From Lacrimispora xylanisolvens (lineage in GTDB: Bacteria; Bacillota; Clostridia; Lachnospirales; Lachnospiraceae), in the NCBI GenBank assembly GCA_017084465.1, contig CP070896.1, positions 2,655,001-2,719,000 of the forward strand: a stretch of DNA of 64,000 bases. The letters are read 5' to 3'. Positions 57,867-64,000 of this stretch are shown here, piece after piece. The notes under the pieces were generated by a model. That model was not told the origin of the DNA. It saw only the letters and a program-made list of their open reading frames with translations, and searched no databases. Within the stretch, counting starts at the first letter, position 1. Each line of letters begins with the position of its first letter. The translations under genes were made by a program, and so were the position numbers.

Positions 57867-57944
57867 TTCTTAGTCATACCTCCTGTTTTTTACTATCATA
57901 CTACATATAACAGGACAACTGTCTGTCACCTATTAATTATGTCA

Positions 57945-58260
57945 TCAGATAGATTTAATATCCGAGGATATGATACCGTAGTAATTAACATCTCGGTAAT
58001 TATCATTGTGCCTGTTAAAGTGCCTTAGAATACCTTCACATTTAAAACCACATTTTTCCATGACTCTGCATGATGCTTTGTTATCTGAAAGGACTAAAGC
58101 TTCGACGCGTTCAAATTTCAAATCATTAATCGCATATATTACCAGCTTTGTGGCAATCTCAGTGGCAAATCCCTGATTCCAAAATTCAGGCAGTAGATTA
58201 TAACCAATCTCACATCGATTCGCATTCCTGTTTATCGAGATAATTCCTGCCTCCCCTGTA
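57945..58260 (-). pseudogene. GNAT N-acetyltransferase remnant, 5' truncated
   Basis: About 104 codons in one open frame without start: GYNLLPEFWNQGFATEIATKL, NKASCRVMEKCGF and NYYGII are the C-terminal two thirds of RimJ/RimL-type acetyltransferases, including the acetyl-CoA loop segment. The N-terminal ~60 codons are missing; sequence similarity ends at 58260, where the PhoP box of small RNA copy 2 begins. It ends at a TGA (57947-57945). This is the truncated product of a rearrangement, and the only clearly decayed gene in the window. Confidence 0.65.
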
Positions 58261-58261
58261 T

Positions 58262-58315
58262 TTCACAAACTCTTCACAGTTACAACAAACTCCTATCACA
58301 ATTTCCCGGTATAGT
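58262..58315 (+). promoter_or_regulatory. PhoP box and promoter of small RNA copy 2
   Basis: TTCACA (58262), TTCACA (58273), AACAAA (58284) and ATCACA (58295) at 11-bp spacing, then TATAGT (58310-58315). Position for position the same layout as copy 1, including the 9-bp gap between the last repeat and the -10. Confidence 0.65.
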
Positions 58316-58321
58316 AATAAA

Positions 58322-58408
58322 TGTAAAGAGGCCAGTAACCTTTTAGAATATACTTTTTTTCATACTTTAGCCGGCAGGATCCCCCCTCTTGCCGGCTCCT
58401 TCCTTTTA
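58322..58408 (+). ncRNA. Candidate phosphate-regulated small RNA, copy 2
   Basis: About 87 nt: a 5' hairpin AAAGAGG-CCAGTAA-CCTTTT, an AT-rich link, a final hairpin GCCGGCA/TGCCGGC (58370-58396), then CTCCTTCCTTTT. Compared with copy 1 the stem changes GTA/TAC to GCA/TGC, a compensatory pair, and the loop is again C-rich (GATCCCCCC). It is convergent with the nitrogenase-like operon, whose stop is at 58423. Confidence 0.6.
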
Positions 58409-58422
58409 TGGTGTGACATTAT

Positions 58423-59574
58423 TCACTGAAATGCCCGATTCGTTATATATTGATGCCACAGTCCGCATAAATTTAAGGCTCCCCGAAATCCCATAAATGG
58501 AAGTTCATAAGGGTTTATACTCTGAGAATGGATGCTGCGTCTGACTTCAATGGAAAACCTCCCGGGATTATTCCAAAGTTCAACGCCATCGGACATATGA
58601 ATCCCACCCTGAGCAAAAGTAAAACCAATCTCGTTCATGGCAAATGTGCTAATACCTCTGGTTAATTCATCTTCCCCGCTAATCCATATATTTGCCCGCT
58701 CTTTATGAAGTCTGGTATAAAGCTGGCAGGTGTGTTTTGCATGAGCCACCTCTTCTTGCTCTTTTTTTAGAAAAGTTTGTTGTGCCGTTTTACCAAGAAG
58801 AGTTTCCAGTTCCTTTATCCACTGAAGAGTTCCGGCAAGTCCATAGGGTGCCAGATAAAGATAGGGAATGCCCCACTGTTTATAAAGAAGCTTAGCTGCT
58901 TTAAGGCCTTCTTTTCGAATAACCAGCGTTATTTTTGCCTTTGTCATTTGGCAGATCTGTTTCATACTGCAGGATGATCCCAGTATTGCGGCCGGTTCCA
59001 TATCAAAGCCTTTTTTCATCATACGGCAGATCTCTGCTGTGTCCGCCTGAAAACGTGACCAGTCACAGGAGATACCAAATACATTAAAAGAATCCTTTTT
59101 TAATGTGCCGATTCCCTCATCGTCCTTTTCTGACAGGTAACGGACGATTTTTTCATAGGCCTCCTCCATTCCCTGTTGCCTTGAAGCCTTAAAATTTCCT
59201 GCTTTAAATGAAATAATTGGGATTCCCGGATATGTCGCAGACAGCTCTTCTCCAATGGATTCCAGATCGGTCCCAATCATCTCCGGCACACTTGATGGAA
59301 TCAAAAAGATTGCTTTGGCACGACCGGACTTTACCACTTCTTCTACACATTCTTCCAGTCTTTTTGTAATTCCCAAAGCAATATCCTTTTCGGACAAATG
59401 AGTAGATATTAACTCCCCATATTTTACCAATCCGGTCTGATTCATCCATTTTTGGGCGTAAAGCATATGTCCCATGGAACCATATTCAATGACAGCGCTG
59501 TCATAGATCGTCGCCAGCGACCATATTAGCCCCATTCTTCCCGATGGCTCCGGTACGTTCTTATAAAGCGGCAT
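58423..59574 (-). CDS. Nitrogenase-like component, NifK-like subunit
   Basis: A 383-residue nitrogenase component 1 type protein. IEYGSMGHMLYAQKWMNQTG is the NifK/BchB-like segment, and AKAIFLIPSSVPEMIGTDLESIGEE the second conserved loop, but the Cys normally found at both places (P-cluster ligands) are Ser or absent. Later DWSRFQADTAEICRMMKKGFDMEPAAILGSSCSMKQICQMTKAKITLVIR matches the Rossmann half. It overlaps the D-like gene by 14 bp and is the last gene of the operon. It probably forms a heteromer with the next subunit. Its substrate is unknown. Confidence 0.78.
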   Translation of the reverse strand: MPLYKNVPEPSGRMGLIWSLATIYDSAVIEYGSMGHMLYAQKWMNQTGLVKYGELISTHLSEKDIALGITKRLEECVEEVVKSGRAKAIFLIPSSVPEMIGTDLESIGEELSATYPGIPIISFKAGNFKASRQQGMEEAYEKIVRYLSEKDDEGIGTLKKDSFNVFGISCDWSRFQADTAEICRMMKKGFDMEPAAILGSSCSMKQICQMTKAKITLVIRKEGLKAAKLLYKQWGIPYLYLAPYGLAGTLQWIKELETLLGKTAQQTFLKKEQEEVAHAKHTCQLYTRLHKERANIWISGEDELTRGISTFAMNEIGFTFAQGGIHMSDGVELWNNPGRFSIEVRRSIHSQSINPYELPFMGFRGALNLCGLWHQYITNRAFQ

Positions 59575-60837
59575 AGGTATTCTCCTCTCTTAAAAGCCCG
59601 TCAAGAAGTTTAAGAAGGGCAAAGGTTCTCTCATATCCAATGAGCGGCGGCAAAAAGCTTCTTCCAGCTTTCAGACAACCAATCTCCTCTCCAATCTCTT
59701 TTCCAATGACAAACCGATAACTTCCCGGCTTTTCAAAACCAATCTCCTTAAATCCGTCTTCTGCTATGCTATCTTTTACAAGAAATGCAGTCAAAGGATT
59801 GGAACCGTGGGACAATATCTTTTTTTTCCATTCTTTCATCCACTGCTGGTATTCTTCCAGATGAAGAAAACAGGGCGTCATAGAAAGGGAACACAGATAC
59901 TCGGTTAAAATCAGGGCATCCGGAATGTTTGCTGTAAGGAGAAAGCGGCTGCCCTCTAACCTTTCTCTCACACTGGCCTCTAACTTAGCCACCTCCTGGG
60001 AGTGGGAAAAGACCGGAGTCTCTTTCAACAGAAGGGTGGTTCCGATTTTCTTATATGCCTCCTGAATGCCATCTCTTCCATAAGATTCTCCCAGAAAGAC
60101 ATAAGGAATATCATAGACTTCTTCTAACCGCTTTGACAGCGGAAGGAAATGGATATTCGTGACGATATTGAGGCAGGAACTGCTGATTTTAGTAAACTGA
60201 CTTAATTTAAAGACATCTTCAATTGTAACAATATCATAGGAAGAAGATCCTGTATACAACCATTCACATAGTTCCCTGCCCTCTTGTGACTGGGCTCCGC
60301 CTAAAAGAAAGACCATATTTTCCTTCTTTGATGCATCACAAAATTCTGCCAGTGCCAGATAAGTCTCATAATAACCAGCCTCATAGCCATTGCGCTTATA
60401 ATGGGCCAGATCCATGGCAGCTGCCCTGGCCCTGTGCCCTGTACCAAAACTTTCCGTAATTTCCTGAATGTCTTCTCCAATCAGTGCCGGGACACAAGTC
60501 ATTATGACAGCAATTGCATCTGCTCCGTCTCGTTCCATTTCTTCCAGCGCTTTTAGTAATCCATCCCGGCATCCAAATACCACTTCATTGGCATCTAACA
60601 CATATGTATAGTGAAGTTCACCATCAGGACCTTTTGGTGTCTCCATTACATATCTGCTGTAAAATCCACACTCCGGCATTCCCACAACAAGTGTGGAAAC
60701 CCCGCTTATCCCCTGAAGCGTTGCCAGAGCCGTATGCATGGGACAATGATGCCCCACGGCCGGGGCTGCATGGGAAAAGGGATTCCCTGATTGCTTTCTA
60801 TCTCAGATAACCGACAGGCCTTATGCTGTTGACTCAT
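59561..60837 (-). CDS. Nitrogenase-like component, NifD-like subunit (one frameshift)
   Basis: About 425 residues. The corrected N-terminus is MSQQHKACRLSEIESNQGIP followed by FPHAAPAVGHHCPMH, then GMPECGFYSRYV and VIMTCVPALIGEDIQEI, so Cys32, Cys57 and Cys115 fill the three positions that bind the NifD cluster. A NifD FeMo-co ligand Cys/His pair near the C-terminus is not evident. The break is a C3 run near 60760-60762 that should be C4. Start ATG 60837 follows AAAAGGAG. The protein couples with NifK-like and NifH-like neighbours, as in CfbD, BchN or other group IV nitrogenase-like reductases. Confidence 0.8.
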
Positions 60838-60871
60838 AAAAATCTCCTTTTCAGTTTGGTAAATAACTGGC

Positions 60872-61612
60872 TTAACTAAAAATTAAATTGCCAAGTTTCT
60901 CATAGTTTTTTGCCATCTCACTATCCGGGAATGCACTGACCACGGTTTTTCCCAATGCTTCTGCCTGCTGGATCAGCGGATTTCTTGGTATCTGAAAGAC
61001 CACCTGGGTCTCAATCTCCCTGGCTGCCTGCTCCACCAGTGCCTCTTCATTTTCAATGTTTTTGCTGTTTAAAATAATTCCACGAAGAGAGGCATATTTT
61101 CGTTTTCCAAACATCTTAACGGCTGATGCAATGTTATTTGCCGCATACAGGGACATCATCTCACCGGAAGATACGATGTAGACTTCCTCTGCATAACCGC
61201 CCCGTATTGGCATGGCAAATCCGCCGCATACTACATCTCCCAGGACATCATAGATTACAATATCCGGCTGGTATACTGAAAATGCATCTAACTCCTCCAG
61301 CTTTTCAAATGCAGTAATGATCCCGCGCCCAGCACATCCAACTCCAGGAACTGGTCCACCGGCCTCTACGCATAGTACGCCTTCATCTCCCTCATGCACC
61401 AGATCCGTGAGGACTACATTTTCTTTATCCCGTAACAGCTCCAGAACCGTTGGAATTTTCTTTCCTCCGGTCAGATTCCTGGAGGAATCTGCTTTAGGAT
61501 CACACCCGATCTGCATTACTTTATATCCTTTAGCAGCCAGTGCTGCAGACAGATTGGATACTGTAGTGGATTTTCCAATTCCGCCTTTTCCGTATATTGC
61601 TATTTTTTTCAT
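60872..61612 (-). CDS. NifH/BchL-like nucleotide-dependent reductase
   Basis: A 246-residue iron protein homologue that would donate electrons to the D/K pair at the cost of ATP. Walker [10 protein letters not shown] (residues 8-16), switch I DPKAD, Cys93 and Cys129 (GVGCAGRG and [14 protein letters not shown]) are the [4Fe-4S] ligands of the dimer interface, and Arg96 is the position that is ADP-ribosylated in NifH. It is much shorter than NifH (about 290), lacking the C-terminal extension, as in other nitrogenase-like reductases. It sits 19 bp after the transporter ATPase and before the D-like gene. Confidence 0.9.
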   Translation of the reverse strand: MKKIAIYGKGGIGKSTTVSNLSAALAAKGYKVMQIGCDPKADSSRNLTGGKKIPTVLELLRDKENVVLTDLVHEGDEGVLCVEAGGPVPGVGCAGRGIITAFEKLEELDAFSVYQPDIVIYDVLGDVVCGGFAMPIRGGYAEEVYIVSSGEMMSLYAANNIASAVKMFGKRKYASLRGIILNSKNIENEEALVEQAAREIETQVVFQIPRNPLIQQAEALGKTVVSAFPDSEMAKNYEKLGNLIFS

Positions 61613-61630
61613 ATTCTTCTGACCTCCATT

Positions 61631-62459
61631 TTACTGCACGATTGCTGCTTTAACAACTGCTGTGTCCTGTTCCATGTGTCGGCAAAGACGACAGGACATA
61701 CAGACCGGCTTCTTACTGTAATCTTCTATCATAATATCCGCCTCAATCTGATAGACCTCCCGGAGTAACTCCCTGGTAATCACCTGATGGGGCGTACCTT
61801 TTCCTATTATTTTTCCATTTTTTAATGCAATGAGATAATCCGCATACCTGGAAGCCATATTGATGTCATGAAGCACCATCACAATGGTACACCCGTGAGT
61901 TTTATTGAGATTTTCTAACAGTTCCAATATCTCAAGCTGATAGGCCACATCCAAATAAGTCGTTGGCTCATCAAGTAAAATTATATCTGCCTGCTGTGCT
62001 AATGCCATGGCAATCCATACTCTCTGCCTTTGTCCTCCCGACATATGGTCAATACTTCGTTTGCCAAGTGCTGAAAGATTGGTGGCATCAAGGGCCCATT
62101 TAATTATCTCCCGGTCTTTCGCTTTGTTTTCCAAATCCCTTTTGATGTGCATATCTTCCATAAGATACCAGTTCTTCCGCTGTCAGGCCTTCAGGTGCAT
62201 GAGGGCTCTGGGGCAGTATTGCTAGTTTCCTGGCAAATTCTTTGCCGGATAACTCATAGATGTCTGTGCCATCCAGATACACCACTCCCTTTTTCGCCTT
62301 CATAAGCCTTCCGATGGTTTTTAACAGAGTGGATTTGCCGCATCCATTGGGACCTATGATGGTGGTGATTTTACCAGAAGGTATCTCTAAGCTTAATTTT
62401 TCAATAATAACATTTTCCCCATAAGCTACTCTTACCTGGTCCGTTCTCAATTCTCTCAT
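61631..62459 (-). CDS. FecE-type ABC ATPase with C-terminal cysteine tail (one frameshift)
   Basis: About 276 residues. Walker A GPNGCGKST, signature MSGGQRQRVWIAMALAQQ, Walker B IILLDEPTTYLD and VLHDINMASRYAD match the FepC/BtuD ATPase class for iron-siderophore, heme or corrinoid uptake. The C-terminus reads CMSCRLCRHMEQ, a CxxCxxC tail that is not usual for the family and might bind a metal or cluster. The frame breaks near 62114-62118 (an extra A; QSEDREIIKWALDA restored). Start at 62459 has GGAGGAACC upstream. Confidence 0.86.
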
Positions 62460-62479
62460 CCTGGTTCCTCCCAAATGTT

Positions 62480-63520
62480 CTATATTCCTGCTTTCTCTTT
62501 TCTTCCGGCACGGCTGTTCGTAACCAAAAGAAAGAGGAAATAAGGTGCGCCTAAAATTGCAGCTACAATTCCTGCCGGAATCTCCGACGGCTCTATTATA
62601 ATCCTGCCTATGGTATCCGCTGCCAGTACCAGAATTGCGCCGGTCACAGCGCAAAAAGGAAGAAGTATCCTGTGTCTGGAACCAACAATTCTTCTTGCCA
62701 TATGTGGTCCTAAAAGTCCCACAAAATGCAGGCTGCCACTTACTGATACCGAAGCAGCCGCTAGTGCTACCGCCATAAATAGCAGTATTTTTTTCTCTTT
62801 TTGGACTGAAACTCCCACTCCGGCAGAAAGTTCATCACCAACCATCAAAATATCCAGCTCCCTGGCTCTCATACACAGGTATCCCATTGCGATAAAAATC
62901 CAGGGAACCAGACTGACAACCATCTTCCAGTTGGAATTATGTATACTTCCCGCCTGCCAGACAGCCAGGGTATTGTACTGGGTGTCATCCAATTTAAGAA
63001 CCAGTATGGTCATCAGTGCATTGATACCGGCCTGAATGGCAATTCCATTGAGAATCAGCCGGGCTGTATTGAGTCCCCGTCCTTTTTGCACCGAGATGGT
63101 ATATAACAATCCACTGGTCAGCAGTGCTCCAAGCAAGGAGAGGAAGGGAAGGCTCAAAACACCTCCCATACTAAGGGTACCGGACAATGTCATAAAAATA
63201 AGAACTACGATTCCTGCACCGGAATTTATGCCCAGAAGTCCCGGATCTGCCAACGGATTTCTTGTAATGCCCTGCAACACACAGCCTGACAGGGAAAATC
63301 CCATGCCCACCAATATTGCAACCACGATACGAGGAAGGCGAAAGTCAAACACAATCATGTTTTCTCCTCCATCTCCCCCGCCGCTTAAAATGCGCAACAT
63401 ATCTTTCATTCCAATGGGAGTATAGCCAGCGTTAATACTTGCAAAGAAAAGGACGCCTAAGAGCAGTAATGACATTACCAGTAAACGGAGGCAGCGAGAC
63501 TGTTTCCATAGATTTTTCAT
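62480..63520 (-). CDS. FecCD-family permease (nitrogenase-like operon)
   Basis: A 346-residue membrane protein with about ten hydrophobic helices. LPRIVVAILVGMGFSLSGCVLQGITRNPLADPGLLGINSGAGI is the FecCD signature, with the GLLGPHMARRIVG loop and AADTIGRIIIEPSEIPAGIVAAILGAPYFLFLL at the end. It forms the channel with the second permease. The intact frame and the conserved Pro/Gly pattern suggest function. Start at 63520 directly abuts the stop of the upstream permease. Confidence 0.9.
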   Translation of the reverse strand: MKNLWKQSRCLRLLVMSLLLLGVLFFASINAGYTPIGMKDMLRILSGGGDGGENMIVFDFRLPRIVVAILVGMGFSLSGCVLQGITRNPLADPGLLGINSGAGIVVLIFMTLSGTLSMGGVLSLPFLSLLGALLTSGLLYTISVQKGRGLNTARLILNGIAIQAGINALMTILVLKLDDTQYNTLAVWQAGSIHNSNWKMVVSLVPWIFIAMGYLCMRARELDILMVGDELSAGVGVSVQKEKKILLFMAVALAAASVSVSGSLHFVGLLGPHMARRIVGSRHRILLPFCAVTGAILVLAADTIGRIIIEPSEIPAGIVAAILGAPYFLFLLVTNSRAGRKEKAGI

Positions 63521-64000
63521 TTAATCTCTCCCCCTTTCTTTGCTTGCATAATAAAGGAAGATCGGGACCCCAATCACCGCAATTACCGCTCCCAGTGGAA
63601 TCTCAGCCGGAGCATTAATCGTCTTTGAAAACACATCCGCCACCACCACCAAAACGGCTCCCTGTAAGGCGCTGATGGGGATAATGAGCCGATAATCCGG
63701 TCCCACCAAAAATCTCACAAAATGAGGAATCATCATTCCTACAAAAGTAATACTTCCGCAAAGAGCAAAAAGAGGTTCCAGAAAGCAGTACTACCAGAAT
63801 CGTTCCCAGTCTCCTGGTCTGTCCGGTATTTACTCCTAACCCCCTTGCGGTCTCCTCTCCCATATTCAAGATAGAGATTCTCTTTGATAATCCAATTCCG
63901 GCCACAATGCTGGCTGCTATTACCGGGCCTCCGATCCTTAACTGGGACCATGTGACTCCAGAAGCATTTCCCATGGTCCAGAACATAATACTTTGGGATG
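63521..64000 (-). CDS. FecCD-family permease, C-terminal part (runs off right edge, one frameshift)
   Basis: Second permease of the same importer, cut by the window at its N-terminal side. Visible: WTMGNASGVTWSQLRIGGPVI, GEETARGLGVNTGQTRRLG, the FecCD GSITFVGMMIPHFVRFLVGPDYR loop and DVFSKTINAPAEIPLGAVIAVIGVPIFLYYASKERGRD. An extra T in a T5 run near 63773-63777 (minus strand) converts TSFALCGSITF into TSFCSLRKYYF. The substrate-binding protein would be expected further upstream, beyond the edge. Confidence 0.85.

Noticed and set aside
58423..61612. A functional nitrogen-fixing nitrogenase
   Set aside because: No nifE, nifN or nifB is visible, FeMo-co ligands are not evident and the K-like subunit lacks cluster cysteines.
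1..64000. Widespread pseudogenisation
   Set aside because: The breaks sit in homopolymers, nearly all are +1 and they affect essential genes; sequence error is the simpler reading. Only the GNAT remnant at 57945-58260 looks truly decayed.
1..64000. CRISPR arrays, tRNA or rRNA genes, insertion sequences
   Set aside because: I looked for regularly spaced repeats, tRNA-like cloverleaf ends and transposase motifs and found none.

Overview
The window reads as a chromosomal segment of a strictly anaerobic, motile, low-to-moderate-GC Firmicute, most likely a Lachnospiraceae (Clostridium cluster XIVa) member. The pointers are an anaerobic Ni-CO dehydrogenase, nitrogenase-like proteins, LuxS, a CbiMNQO cobalt transporter under a cobalamin riboswitch, clostridial-type flagellin with CsrA, AAGGAGG ribosome sites and TTGACA/TATAAT promoters. 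No rRNA, tRNA, CRISPR array or insertion sequence was recognised.

Layout. 1-3.4 kb: glycerol kinase (cut by the left edge) and a P-type Ca2+ ATPase. 3.5-7.4 kb: a siderophore/iron ABC operon with candidate operators. 7.5-11.3 kb: luxS, convergent with a VTC polyphosphate polymerase / DUF4956 / cell-surface lipoprotein operon. 11.4-15.5 kb: Rrf2 regulator, CO dehydrogenase (CooS), CooF-like ferredoxin and FAD/NAD oxidoreductase. 15.6-18.4 kb: a PadR-controlled glycosyltransferase and a 2-hydroxyacid dehydrogenase. 18.4-25.2 kb: a GlgX-like protein lacking GH13 catalytic residues, a Uup-type ABC-F, exonuclease III, IMP dehydrogenase and a HAD phosphatase. 25.3-28.1 kb: two U32-like proteins divergent from a Crp/Fnr regulator. 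28.1-31.2 kb: cobalt transporter genes. 31.3-37.0 kb: secreted chitinase, YbiT-type ABC-F, lipoprotein and a toxin-antitoxin pair. 37.1-45.9 kb: polar amino-acid ABC transporter, an unknown tail-anchored protein, dihydroorotase, ThrE-type exporter, MBL hydrolase and nitroreductase. 45.9-50.5 kb: zinc-ribbon protein, flagellin, CsrA, tyrosine recombinase and DUF378. 50.6-54.8 kb: MoxR ATPase, VWA protein and leucine-rich-repeat protein. 54.9-58.4 kb: LarE, a choline-binding-repeat protein, DUF1847, a VOC protein and two copies of a likely phosphate-regulated small RNA. 58.4-64 kb: a nitrogenase-like NifH/NifD/NifK set co-oriented with a FecCD/FecE-type ABC transporter, running off the right edge.

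The most interesting candidates are (i) the nitrogenase-like/metal-chelate transporter operon; (ii) a duplicated ~90-nt RNA preceded by four 11-nt-spaced TTCACA-like repeats (a PhoP box) and ending in a C-rich terminator hairpin; (iii) a CO dehydrogenase with Gln at the position of the catalytic lysine; and (iv) a debranching-enzyme homologue with all three catalytic acids replaced.

Quality caveat: I count about 32 single-gene frameshifts, most of them +1 in short homopolymers, and they hit housekeeping genes (guaB twice, pyrC twice, luxS, glpK). This looks like residual sequencing error rather than gene decay, so each affected gene is annotated as one CDS across the shift.
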